In this document: piece after piece, positions 27,256-36,478 of the stretch
Numbering within the stretch: the first letter of the stretch is position 1
Layout of the letters: the number at the start of each line of letters is the position of its first letter
DNA from: Flavobacterium marginilacus
GTDB lineage: Bacteria > Bacteroidota > Bacteroidia > Flavobacteriales > Flavobacteriaceae
DNA: 64,000 nucleotides
Direction: 5' to 3'
NCBI RefSeq assembly: GCF_026870155.1
Contig: NZ_CP113975.1
Location: 1,364,001-1,428,000 of the forward strand
Notes under the pieces: model-generated
The model's database searches: none
What the model saw: the letters and a program-made list of their open reading frames with translations, nothing else
Told to the model about the DNA's origin: nothing
Translations under genes and position numbers: made by a program

Positions 27256-30200
27256 TTATTTTTTCAGGAATTCGGAAGGGTTCTTTTTGAACTTTTCCTT
27301 GAACAGTTTACTGAAATATTTGCGGTCAGAATAGCCCACTTTATAGCAGGTATCCGAAACAGAATAGCCTAGATCTTCTATAAGCTGTTTTGCGATAGAA
27401 AGTCTGTAGTCACGGATAAATTCTACATAAGACAGTCCTGTTAATGCCTTTATTTTTTTGTACATTACCGAATGGCTCATCCCGATTTCTTTTGCAATTA
27501 CTTCTGCTTTTAGATCTGTGGATTCCAGCTTGGGTTCTAAGCTTTCATAGAGACGCTGCAGAAATAACTGGTCAGGCGAACTGATAGCAAGTTCTTTTGG
27601 ATTTAAAAGATTATCACTTATAAACTTTTCACGGATTAATTTCCGATTGTTAAGCAGATTGCTGATTCTTGCTTTTAATAATTCCTCGTCATAGGGTTTG
27701 GCAACATAATCATCGGCTCCAGTTTCAAAGCCTTCCATTGTGTTTTGTATAGTAGTTCTTGCCGTCAGGATAATAATTGGAATATGACTTGTAAAAGTGT
27801 TTAATTTCAATTTTTTTACAAATTCAATTCCGTCCATAACCGGCATCATGACATCGCTTATAATTAAGTCTGGAAATTTTTCTGATGCTGTTTTCAAACC
27901 TTCTTCTCCATTAAAAGCCTGAAGAATTACATATTCATTACTCAATATTTCTTTTAATGATTCCTGAATGGCTGTATTATCTTCAACAATTAAAATAGTT
28001 TCTTTTTTGACTTCGTTTTTGACTGCTTTTTGTTTTAAATGTTTAATAGTATCCAATTCCTGTTTGGGCACAACTGTTGTTTTTTCAATTTCATTTTCAT
28101 AAAAATGAGTATTCAATTTGAGAAGCTTTACTTCAAAAATACTTCCTTTGCCTTTTTCGCTTTTTACTTCGATTGAGCCTTTGTGCAGGTCTATGATTTC
28201 TTTTGCAATAGATAAACCTAAACCAAATCCTGATTTTCCATCTGTTTCTGCATTTTTAATCTGGTAAAAACGATTGAATATTTGGCGCAGATTTCCTTCG
28301 GACATTCCAATTCCGGTATCTTTCACTATCAGATACACGGCTTCATCATCAGTTTCTATTTCAATATTGATGCTTCCGCCATTTTTGGTGAATTTAAAAG
28401 CATTTGTCAATAGATTATAAAGTACTTTTTCGAATTGATTTTTGTCAAACCACAAATCTATCTTTGGTTTATCTGAATCAAAAGTATATTCAATATTCCT
28501 GTCTGAAGCAATTTCTGAAAAAGACAGATAAATCTCTTTACAATAGGAAACAAAGTCGTTTTCAGTAATTTTTAAATGGACATCATTTGTTTCAAATTTT
28601 TTAATATCTAAAAGTTCATTAACCAATTGAAGCAGTAAATTACTGTTTTTCCGAATGGTATGTGCCGATTTCAGCTGTCTGCTTTCCAGCATTTCGCCTT
28701 TATCGAACAATCGGTTTATCGAACTTAAAATTAAGGTTACCGGAGTTCTGATTTCATGCGAAATATTGGTAAAAAACTGCTGTTTCAGGTTGTATAATTC
28801 TTTGTCTTTCTCGTGAGTGAGTCTCTCAAACTCCAGATTAGTTTTTAACCGTTCCCATTCGATAGTGTATTTTCTAAATAAATAAAACAGAAAAACCAAT
28901 ACAGCTCCATAAATTAAATAAGCCCACCACTGCAGCCAATAAGGCCTTAAAATATGAATTTTTACTGAAGCATATTCTTTTCCCCATTGCCCGCCTATTT
29001 CTTTACTTTTTACTTTGAAAATATAGTTTCCTGGGGATAAATTAGTAAAAGTTGCAGTTCTGTCTTTTCCGATAAAACGCCAGTCGGCATCAAAATTCTC
29101 CATTTTGATGGCATATTCACAGCTGTTAGAAAAAGGAAACTGTAATGCCGAAAACTCAAAAGTGAGTACATCCTGATTATGATCGAGCGTAATTTCTTTT
29201 GTAAAAGCAATATCACTGGTTAAGATTCCATTTTTCTCGGCAGGAACTTCTTTATTGAATAATTTAAAATTAGTAAGTTTCACTTTTGGCGGCTTACTGT
29301 TCATTTCTATGGTTTTAGGATTCAGCTTTACAACACCGTCAATGCCGCCGAAATAAATCCATCCTTTTTCATCTTTAAAAATAGAATTGATATGAAACTC
29401 AGATGTTATTTTTGGCAGGCTGTTAAAGGTTTTGGCCGAATAATTGTAGTTTATAATCCCCTGTTTGGTACTAAACCAGATGGTATGGCTGTCATCCTCA
29501 ATAATACCCGTTACCGTTTGATATTTAATGTTGTCATTTTTTTCAAAACGCTCGATTTTATTGGTTTTTAAATTCATTCGATTGATACCTCCGCCGGCAG
29601 TACCAATCCACAAATAGCCTTTAGAATCTTTACATAATGAGAAGATATTATTATTGCTGATCGTTGTGGAGTCCGAATCTTTGTGTTTAAAATAGCGGAA
29701 CTGTTTTTTCTTTGTATCAAAAACATTTAATCCGCCTCCAAATGTGGCAATCCATATTTTATCTCCATCCTGAACCATATCAATAAGGTTGTCATTATTT
29801 ATGGTCTTGTTATTATTGGCACTTTCTCTGTAGCTGATAAATTTTTCTGTTTTGGTATCAAAATAATTCAGACCGCCACCCCAGGTAGCGACCCATAAAT
29901 TATGGTCTTTATCCTCAATAATATCTCGTACGTCATCATAACTGATTGAGCTTTTATTTCCAAACTTATGATTGAACTGCTCAAACTGGTCACTTTGTCT
30001 ATTGAATTTTACAAGTCCGTTTTTGAAAGTCCCCAGCCAGAGCATTCCGTCAGTCGTTTCGATAATTTTTTGAATGTACCGCCCTTTTATAGACGTATTA
30101 TGATATTTTTCATTATAATATCTGGCTTTGTTTGATGCAGCATTAAATACGGTTAATCCTTCACCGTCAAGACCCAGATATAGTTCGTTGTTTTTTTTAT

Positions 30201-31311
30201 AAATCGAAAGTACCGGCGACGGATTTAAACCTACAATATCACTAAACAGCAATTCGCTTCTGTTTTTTTTGTCCAAAACACTGATGCCGTTCCATGCCGT
30301 ACCAATCCAGATATTGGCGTCTGCATCATCAATTATGGTATAAATAGAATTACCGGAAAGCGAGGTTTCCAACTGCGGATTATATAAATAGTTATGAATT
30401 ATTGGATGAGTGGCATTGGGATATTCCACTTCAAAAACGCCGTTGCCATCGGTACCAATCCATAGATTGTTTTTACTGTCAATTTTTACAGAACGGACAA
30501 TGTTTATTTCTTGTTTTAAAGCTAAATTATCCTTTAGAAAATCAGAAAATTTCTGTGTTGCTAAATCATATAACAGCAGACCGCTTCCGCTGGTGCCAAT
30601 AAGAATTTTGTCTGGATTTAAAGCCGAAATAACATTTATGAAATCAGAAACATATACCCTTTCAGATTTAATCTGGGTGAATTTTTTTTCAGTTTTATCA
30701 AATAAAAATAAACCGTTTCCAAAAGTACCGATCCACAAGTTTTTATTTTTATCTTCATAAATACTGGTAATACTGTTGCTCTTTTTGGTCTGATTGTTAC
30801 TGAATTTATTGGTGTAAGAGACAAACTGTCTGGTAATTGGATTAAAGCTGCACAGACCTTTTTCGGTACCAAGCCAGATAAGCCCTTTTGAGTCTTCGAT
30901 TAAGGTGCTGACGTTATCAGATATCAGCGATTTAGGATTGCCGGGATTGTTTTTGAAAATTTGAAAAGTATCATCCAGCGGATTATAATAATTTAATCCG
31001 CCTCCCAGAGTTGTAATCCAGATTCTGTTTTTGCTGTCAATTAAAATATCCGAAATATCATTGGATCCAATACTGCTGTTCCTTTTGTTGTACACTTTGA
31101 AACCCAGACCGTCATAACGGTTCAATCCATTATTAGTACCAATCCATACAAAACCGTCCTTTTCTTTTGCCATACTGGTAATCCTGCCGTTAGACAGCCC
31201 AGATGATTTATTTATCTTTTTAAAGACAGTTTGGGATTGGGGAAAACAAATTAATGTGCCTAAAAAAAATAAGGTAAAAAAGTGTAATAATGGTTTCAAA
31301 ATTTGTGGCAT
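27256..31311 (-). CDS. Hybrid two-component system sensor-regulator (HTCS) for the galactan locus
   Basis: A 1351-residue one-protein signalling system. It has a signal peptide (to about residue 25); two seven-bladed propellers built from repeats such as DSKGLIWLGTEKGL and DKNKNLWIGTFGNGL up to residue 700; a Y_Y_Y domain near 715-785; a membrane segment near 792-814; and HisKA with His851 in FFTNISHEIRTP. The ATPase domain (GFGLGLSIAKEI), a receiver with Asp near 1152 (LIISDVMMPVMDG) and a C-terminal AraC helix-turn-helix (from about 1250) complete it. In this family the periplasmic sensor binds a specific oligosaccharide and activates the adjacent SusCD operon. Here the next operon downstream is the GH53 galactan locus, so beta-1,4-galacto-oligosaccharide is the likely ligand (inference). 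Confidence 0.95.
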   Translation of the reverse strand: MPQILKPLLHFFTLFFLGTLICFPQSQTVFKKINKSSGLSNGRITSMAKEKDGFVWIGTNNGLNRYDGLGFKVYNKRNSSIGSNDISDILIDSKNRIWITTLGGGLNYYNPLDDTFQIFKNNPGNPKSLISDNVSTLIEDSKGLIWLGTEKGLCSFNPITRQFVSYTNKFSNNQTKKSNSITSIYEDKNKNLWIGTFGNGLFLFDKTEKKFTQIKSERVYVSDFINVISALNPDKILIGTSGSGLLLYDLATQKFSDFLKDNLALKQEINIVRSVKIDSKNNLWIGTDGNGVFEVEYPNATHPIIHNYLYNPQLETSLSGNSIYTIIDDADANIWIGTAWNGISVLDKKNRSELLFSDIVGLNPSPVLSIYKKNNELYLGLDGEGLTVFNAASNKARYYNEKYHNTSIKGRYIQKIIETTDGMLWLGTFKNGLVKFNRQSDQFEQFNHKFGNKSSISYDDVRDIIEDKDHNLWVATWGGGLNYFDTKTEKFISYRESANNNKTINNDNLIDMVQDGDKIWIATFGGGLNVFDTKKKQFRYFKHKDSDSTTISNNNIFSLCKDSKGYLWIGTAGGGINRMNLKTNKIERFEKNDNIKYQTVTGIIEDDSHTIWFSTKQGIINYNYSAKTFNSLPKITSEFHINSIFKDEKGWIYFGGIDGVVKLNPKTIEMNSKPPKVKLTNFKLFNKEVPAEKNGILTSDIAFTKEITLDHNQDVLTFEFSALQFPFSNSCEYAIKMENFDADWRFIGKDRTATFTNLSPGNYIFKVKSKEIGGQWGKEYASVKIHILRPYWLQWWAYLIYGAVLVFLFYLFRKYTIEWERLKTNLEFERLTHEKDKELYNLKQQFFTNISHEIRTPVTLILSSINRLFDKGEMLESRQLKSAHTIRKNSNLLLQLVNELLDIKKFETNDVHLKITENDFVSYCKEIYLSFSEIASDRNIEYTFDSDKPKIDLWFDKNQFEKVLYNLLTNAFKFTKNGGSINIEIETDDEAVYLIVKDTGIGMSEGNLRQIFNRFYQIKNAETDGKSGFGLGLSIAKEIIDLHKGSIEVKSEKGKGSIFEVKLLKLNTHFYENEIEKTTVVPKQELDTIKHLKQKAVKNEVKKETILIVEDNTAIQESLKEILSNEYVILQAFNGEEGLKTASEKFPDLIISDVMMPVMDGIEFVKKLKLNTFTSHIPIIILTARTTIQNTMEGFETGADDYVAKPYDEELLKARISNLLNNRKLIREKFISDNLLNPKELAISSPDQLFLQRLYESLEPKLESTDLKAEVIAKEIGMSHSVMYKKIKALTGLSYVEFIRDYRLSIAKQLIEDLGYSVSDTCYKVGYSDRKYFSKLFKEKFKKNPSEFLKK

Positions 31312-31434
31312 TAGAGTGTATAAAAGTAGTTACTTTCTAATTGTAAATCAAAATATGCAATTAAGTATATGGTACTTTTTCTCCAATGGATTAAAATAAG
31401 CTGCAATCTGGAAAGAAATATAAAGGTAAAATTG

Positions 31435-31517
31435 ACACTAATTTCACAAACTATTGCGTCTGTAGTCCGTGTAATTAATTTTACGAATGAATTTGTGAAA
31501 ATTCGTGAAATTAGTGT
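31435..31517. repeat. Intergenic imperfect hairpin between GH97 and HTCS genes
   Basis: ACACTAATTTCACAAA (31435-31450) pairs with TTCGTGAAATTAGTGT (31502-31517) at 15 of 16 positions, and related words (GAATTTGTGAAA) occur inside. It has no T run after it. It shares the words ATTCGTG and TTAGTGT with the element at 58241-58422. Confidence 0.65.
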
Positions 31518-31535
31518 TTACTAATGATTATTCAG

Positions 31536-33524
31536 TTATTTCATCTGAATAATCATTGCCAATCCGCCACCGCCAGCCAATCGGTATTTTAATTTCGTTG
31601 CTGAATCTACTGTGATAATTTCTCTCTTATAATCATTCGCAGCTTTGTCAGCGTTTAAACCGTCTGAGAAAATTTCAGCTTCGTATTTTTTGCCTTTTTC
31701 AAGAAAAGAAAAATCAATGGTTATTTCTCTGGAATCCCAGTTGGTGATGGCTCCTAAATACCAGGCGTTTGATTTTTTTCGGGCAATAGAAACGAATTTA
31801 CCAACTTCCCCGTCCAGAGCCACAGTTTCATCAAAAGTGGTCGGCGTTTTAGCAATGAAATCTGTGCTTTGCTGTTCCTTCATATAAGCAGTCGGGCTGT
31901 CGGCCATCATCTGCAGAGGCGCTTCAAAAATAGTGTATAACGCCAGCTGATGGCATCTTGTTCCCTGACTTACAGGATTAGAATGGCTAGGTTTGAACTC
32001 GCTTTTGGTTGCATTTCGCATGGCTCCGGGTGTATAATCCATCGGTCCCGCCATCATTCTGATAAACGGAATTGAACAGTCATACGTTGGGACATCATCA
32101 TTTGGTGTCCATTTATTATTTTCAAGTCCTTTTACGCCTTCAAAATTCAGAATGTTTGGAAAAGTACGCTGAATTCCTGTAGGCTTATACATACCGTGAA
32201 AATCCAAAAGCAGTTTATTATCGGCTGCTTTTTGTGCAATATCATAAACAGAATTCACCATTTTGGCATCATCACGATCCAAGAAATCAACTTTAAAACC
32301 TTTGATTCCCAAGCCGGCATAGTTCTTTAAAATTCCGTCTGTATTTTTGGTCAGAGCCATCCACGAGCTCCAAAGAATAATCCCGACATTGCGTTCTGTT
32401 CCATAAGCGATCAATGCTTCCAGGTTAACATTCGGATTGTGTTTCATAATGTCTTCTTCCAGACTCCAGCCTTCGTCTAAAACCACATATTCCACTTTGT
32501 TTTTGGAGGCAAAATCAATGTAATATTTATACGTTTCGGTATTGATTCCGGCTTTAAAATCAATATTGTAAATGTTCCAGTCATTCCACCAGTCCCAAGC
32601 AACTTTTCCTGGTTTTATCCAGCTGATGTCTTTAATTTTCGTTGGCTCAGATAATTTCTGAACCATATCATTATTCGCCAGATCCTTGTCATTTTCTGAG
32701 ATAACCACAATTCTCCAAGGGAAGTTTCGGGTTCCTTTGGTTTTAACCAGATAATCAGCTCTTTCTGTAATCAATCTGTTGATATTATTGAAACCACCGT
32801 TTTTTTCCTGTAAAGGATATTTAGAAAAACGGCTTTCAAAACCAGATTTAGAACTGTTATTGGTTATAAATAATCCCGGATAATCCTCCAGATTGGCTTC
32901 AAGGAAAACGGCTTTTTTATGATTTTTAAAATCAATTAAAAATGGCAGAAATGCCAAAGTATCCTTGGCAAATTCGCTGATCTTTTTGTTTTCATAATGT
33001 GCTTCAAATGATGAGATGTAAGGATCTTTCGGATTTCGTAAATCACGAACATAAGGCATCAGCGTATTGTAATCCTGATCGAAGTTCAGAACAACTTCTT
33101 CATTTTTTACAGTAATATCTTTTTTCTTTTTAGTGATAAAACGATACGCTGCACCATCATCAAAAACACGGTATTCAATGCTGAAATCATTTTTGAAATT
33201 CAAAGTCAGCTGATTGTAATTGTTTTTGACTGATTTTTTTTTGTAAAAAGGTGATTCAAATGAAGTGTCGACAGTTTCTTTTTTTGAATTTACAACAACA
33301 GCATTTTTTCCTAAAATATCATTTTCAGCCAGAGCCATAGACATTACCGATGGAGCCAGAACTATATCTTTTTCATGCGAAACGGCCCAGGTTATTTTGT
33401 CATTGACAGCAATTTTAATCTGGATTTTTCCGTTTGGAGAATGCAGCGTAAAGTCTTGTTTCTTTTGGGCAAAAGAAAGATTGAAAAAGGATAAAACAAG
33501 GAATAATGAGATTGTCTGCTTCAT
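31536..33524 (-). CDS. GH97 glycosidase, probably retaining alpha-galactosidase
   Basis: A 662-residue exported enzyme (signal peptide ending LSFAQ). The N-terminal beta-sandwich (residues 25-280) is followed by the GH97 barrel (AWDWWNDWNIYN, VEYVVLDEGW, GIKGFKVDFLDRDD) and a small C-terminal domain. Known GH97 enzymes are either inverting with two Glu bases or retaining with an Asp nucleophile. Here Asp413 in FKVDFLDR and Glu462 in LNFEG match the retaining arrangement, which in Bacteroides is an alpha-galactosidase. The TAATG overlap with the preceding GH5 gene shows coupling. It should remove alpha-galactosyl side chains from galactomannan. Alpha-glucosidase activity is the alternative. 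Confidence 0.88.
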   Translation of the reverse strand: MKQTISLFLVLSFFNLSFAQKKQDFTLHSPNGKIQIKIAVNDKITWAVSHEKDIVLAPSVMSMALAENDILGKNAVVVNSKKETVDTSFESPFYKKKSVKNNYNQLTLNFKNDFSIEYRVFDDGAAYRFITKKKKDITVKNEEVVLNFDQDYNTLMPYVRDLRNPKDPYISSFEAHYENKKISEFAKDTLAFLPFLIDFKNHKKAVFLEANLEDYPGLFITNNSSKSGFESRFSKYPLQEKNGGFNNINRLITERADYLVKTKGTRNFPWRIVVISENDKDLANNDMVQKLSEPTKIKDISWIKPGKVAWDWWNDWNIYNIDFKAGINTETYKYYIDFASKNKVEYVVLDEGWSLEEDIMKHNPNVNLEALIAYGTERNVGIILWSSWMALTKNTDGILKNYAGLGIKGFKVDFLDRDDAKMVNSVYDIAQKAADNKLLLDFHGMYKPTGIQRTFPNILNFEGVKGLENNKWTPNDDVPTYDCSIPFIRMMAGPMDYTPGAMRNATKSEFKPSHSNPVSQGTRCHQLALYTIFEAPLQMMADSPTAYMKEQQSTDFIAKTPTTFDETVALDGEVGKFVSIARKKSNAWYLGAITNWDSREITIDFSFLEKGKKYEAEIFSDGLNADKAANDYKREIITVDSATKLKYRLAGGGGLAMIIQMK

Positions 33525-34819
33525 TACTTTTTGAATTTAGAATTATATTTTTTAACGATTTCCAAAGTTGATTTGTCAGTAGAAAAAACCGAATTCAGTC
33601 CTTGCGGTTCCTGTGGCGGATCTGTAGTTAACGGATCGCCGGGATTCCATTTTCCATCAGCCGTAATCGCTTTTCCTTCACCGCCAAATCCCCAGAAATT
33701 AGCAGCCTGCAGTACATCTTTTTTAGCTACACTTTCTGCAACACGGTTAAAGATATAATTGTAGAAAATATCTCTGTTAGCAGCAGAAGAACTACTGGTC
33801 AGATTTTCATTTTCTCTTGGCAGGCCAAATTCTTCAATTATAATAGGTCTTTTTAAATTCTGAGCTGCTTTTATATGTTTATCAATATAAATCCCTGCGT
33901 TTTCCAGAGTTGCCGGTAATGTTTTTTCAGCATTATCGGCTTTAAACCAATTCCAGTTTTTTGGCCAGATATGCATTGTCAAATAATCAATATTTGGGTT
34001 AAGGTGCGTTCTTTCAAAAATACCGATATCATCATTCGAACTATTCAGTCCTTCAGAACCTGTAGAAATCAGATGATTTTTGTCCAGACTGTCAATTAAG
34101 TTCACAATGTTATTCAGCCAAACAGTAAATTTTGCTTCATTTTCTACAGTAAAAAGCCTCGGTTCATTCCCGACCTGCCATGCCATAATGGTGTTGTCCT
34201 CTGTATATTTCCTTTTAGTATAGGCATTTGTTCGGCCAATAATATATTTCACATGATTATTCAGCCCTTCCATACAAGGTTCACAGCTATAAAATTGCTG
34301 GGTATAGGCCATAAATTGTGGCCAGGTATTTGGCGCAATGGCAGGTACTGGAATAGCGCCTTTGCCATTCCACTCCAGATATTGCGACATACCGCCGGAC
34401 CATTCCCAGTTATTGGTTAGGAATAAAACCGCATACATGCTGCGCTTGCCCATTTCGGCAATAAGGAAATCCAAGCCATCCAGTAAGTCAGCATCATATT
34501 TTCCCTGCTCATACTGCAAAGCTGGGCGAACAGTGAAATCATATTTTCCACCGTCGCCACCAACCAGAATTCGTAGGTTGTCGATGCCGTTTTTCTTCAT
34601 TAAATCCAGCTCCCGAAGCAGTCTTTTTCGGTCACCCACTTTCTTGGAAGCCAATAAACTTCCGTACCAGTAATTGGTTCCAATATACGAATACGGCTTG
34701 TCTCCCTTATAAAACTGCGTTTCTTTTACTGTAATTCTGGCTTGCTGTTTTTGAGCACTGGCTTCAAAATTTACCATCAATAATGCAAGTAATGCTAATT
34801 GTAGAAATGTCTTTTTCAT
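33524..34819 (-). CDS. GH5 endo-beta-1,4-mannanase (subfamily 7-like)
   Basis: A 431-residue exported enzyme (signal peptide ending FEASAQ). The barrel shows GTNYWYGSLLA near the start, acid/base Glu219 in AWQVGNEPRL and nucleophile Glu330 in IIEEFGLPRE; HIWPKNW between them is typical of mannanases of subfamily 7. It should cut internal beta-1,4-mannosyl bonds. It has no lipobox, so it is probably periplasmic or secreted. It shares a base with the start of GH97 and is preceded by a 400-base non-coding stretch with repeats, so it may start a separate transcript. Confidence 0.9.
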   Translation of the reverse strand: MKKTFLQLALLALLMVNFEASAQKQQARITVKETQFYKGDKPYSYIGTNYWYGSLLASKKVGDRKRLLRELDLMKKNGIDNLRILVGGDGGKYDFTVRPALQYEQGKYDADLLDGLDFLIAEMGKRSMYAVLFLTNNWEWSGGMSQYLEWNGKGAIPVPAIAPNTWPQFMAYTQQFYSCEPCMEGLNNHVKYIIGRTNAYTKRKYTEDNTIMAWQVGNEPRLFTVENEAKFTVWLNNIVNLIDSLDKNHLISTGSEGLNSSNDDIGIFERTHLNPNIDYLTMHIWPKNWNWFKADNAEKTLPATLENAGIYIDKHIKAAQNLKRPIIIEEFGLPRENENLTSSSSAANRDIFYNYIFNRVAESVAKKDVLQAANFWGFGGEGKAITADGKWNPGDPLTTDPPQEPQGLNSVFSTDKSTLEIVKKYNSKFKK

Positions 34820-34849
34820 ATATACTTATGTTTCTTTTTTAAGAAGCTG

Positions 34850-35215
34850 ATCCTGTTATCCGCTTCAAGTCCTCGCAGAAAAGCAGATTTTCTAAAGTTA
34901 CAAAAAGAGCTTCCTTTGGCCGCTTTTTTGCAGCAAGAAAATTTTGCTTTTCCTGCTCCGGGCTTTCCACTGCTATCCTACCGTGTGGACACATCTTTTA
35001 ATAGGCCACAGATGACACGGATTGAACGGATTTAAATCGATAAATTTGTTGTTTTTTTTAAAAATGTATTGAAAAAAACATAAGTTTTATACATAATATT
35101 TTTAGTATACAACCAAAAAATCAGCGATAATCTGCCCAATCTGCGTGCTATTTTAACATAAAATATTTGTGTCCATACGGTAGACTGCTATCAGGGCTAG
35201 TGGCTGGGCGTTTTC
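34850..35215. repeat. Nested inverted-repeat block between GH5 and GH26 genes
   Basis: This gap contains an outer pair TACCGTGTGGACACA (34979-34993) and TGTGTCCATACGGTA (35168-35182), complementary at 14 of 15 positions. Inside are weakly paired phrases such as CCACAGATGACACGGATTGAA and AATCTGCCCAATCTGCGTG. Outside the left arm lies the phrase TGCTCCGGGCTTTCCACTGC and a short palindrome GCAAGAAAATTTTGC. No ORF and no clear terminator. It looks like one element inserted within another, both decayed. Confidence 0.55.
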
Positions 35216-35227
35216 TGAATTTACAAT

Positions 35228-36457
35228 TTATTTAGGCAGCTCGTACATTTTAGGCAAAGAATTCACTAATGCCGATTTTGTTTTTGATGCGAATGTTTTA
35301 AAATCAGCTGCATTAGATGCAGTCGGTGTTGGAACGTAATACCCGTCTTGATAATTGGTCCAAAAAACAGCATAGCTTATTTGGATGTTGTTTGCTGTCA
35401 ATGCACTGTATAAATAAGTCGAAAACCAATTGGCTATCGGAGAAACACTTGCTGTAACTTGATAACCAGTTTCTGTCATGGCAGCAATTTTCACTTTGTC
35501 TGCGGCTAAATCGGATATCATTTTTAGTTTAGCATTAGCTTTATCAGCTCCAGTCTGCCCTTGATTATTAAAGTCACCGTAATTATCTATTCCCAAAACA
35601 TCAACATATTTATCTCCGGGATAACGGCTCAAATAATCTGTCGCTTTTGAATAAGAATTATCAGGAGAAAATGCATATAAAATATTGTGAACTCCTTTGG
35701 TATCTCTTAAGTAAGTAACAGTAAACTGATAAGCTGCTTTATATTCGTCTGGTGAACAAAAATTAGCGCCCCACCAGAACCAGCTTCCGTCGAACTCATG
35801 AAAAGACCTAAAAATAATGGGAATTAATTCTCCTTTAGAACCTTTTAAATTTGATATCACACTGGCCACTTTGTCAAGTTTTTTCTTGTACCATTCATGA
35901 TTGGTTCCGCCAGGCAAAATGCTTTTGAAAGCCGTTGCTTTTTCCTCTGAGGTCATGTCTGCGGCATAAAAACTTTCGTCTTTATTAGGTTCTCTGATGT
36001 GCCAGGAAAAAGTGTTGATCATTCCTTTGGCGTATGCCTCTTTAACATCATCAGTTATAGTAATTTCCTGTTGGTAATACCAATTGTTTGTTTGTCCATT
36101 ATTGTTTTTGTCGGTAATAAACATAAAATCAGAACCCAAAACAGCGGGATCGTATCCAGTTGTTTTCTTCATGTCTGATTCAGCCGAAGAGCCATTATTG
36201 TAAATGCCACTAAAAGCATCCTGCTGTCCAATTGCAAATTTGGTTTTAGCAAGTTTTTTTAGGTTATAAAATAAAGCAGCCGTTTCAGCCGTAGCGTTTG
36301 GGTCAGCCATATAGGTTTTTACATTTTGTGTTGTTAAAACATCAGTAACTACAGGTGGTTCAGTCACCGGATCAGGTGCTGAAGCTGAGCTGTCTCCAGA
36401 GCAGGCCGAAAGGAATGACAATCCGATCAGAATTGTCAGAGTATAAATTTTTCTCAT
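35228..36457 (-). CDS. GH26 endo-beta-1,4-mannanase, surface lipoprotein
   Basis: A 409-residue lipoprotein with signal LSFLSACSGDSS and an acidic/Ser-rich tether, suggesting surface location. The catalytic acid/base is Glu221 in FRSFHEFDGSWFWWG and the nucleophile is Glu329 in AAMTETGYQ, as in GH26 mannanases. It cuts mannan chains at the cell surface before import. It follows the two-module binding protein by 21 bases on the same strand. This is the more divergent of the two GH26 enzymes here; the shared HEF/HEL ... WFWW and ETGY blocks support a common fold. Confidence 0.93.
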   Translation of the reverse strand: MRKIYTLTILIGLSFLSACSGDSSASAPDPVTEPPVVTDVLTTQNVKTYMADPNATAETAALFYNLKKLAKTKFAIGQQDAFSGIYNNGSSAESDMKKTTGYDPAVLGSDFMFITDKNNNGQTNNWYYQQEITITDDVKEAYAKGMINTFSWHIREPNKDESFYAADMTSEEKATAFKSILPGGTNHEWYKKKLDKVASVISNLKGSKGELIPIIFRSFHEFDGSWFWWGANFCSPDEYKAAYQFTVTYLRDTKGVHNILYAFSPDNSYSKATDYLSRYPGDKYVDVLGIDNYGDFNNQGQTGADKANAKLKMISDLAADKVKIAAMTETGYQVTASVSPIANWFSTYLYSALTANNIQISYAVFWTNYQDGYYVPTPTASNAADFKTFASKTKSALVNSLPKMYELPK

Positions 36458-36478
36458 AAATAATGTACGATTTAGATG

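Noticed and set aside
34850..35215. Possible tRNA or structured regulatory RNA from the GC-rich stretch
   Set aside because: No cloverleaf, anticodon arm or known riboswitch core could be drawn; the nested inverted repeats explain the composition better.
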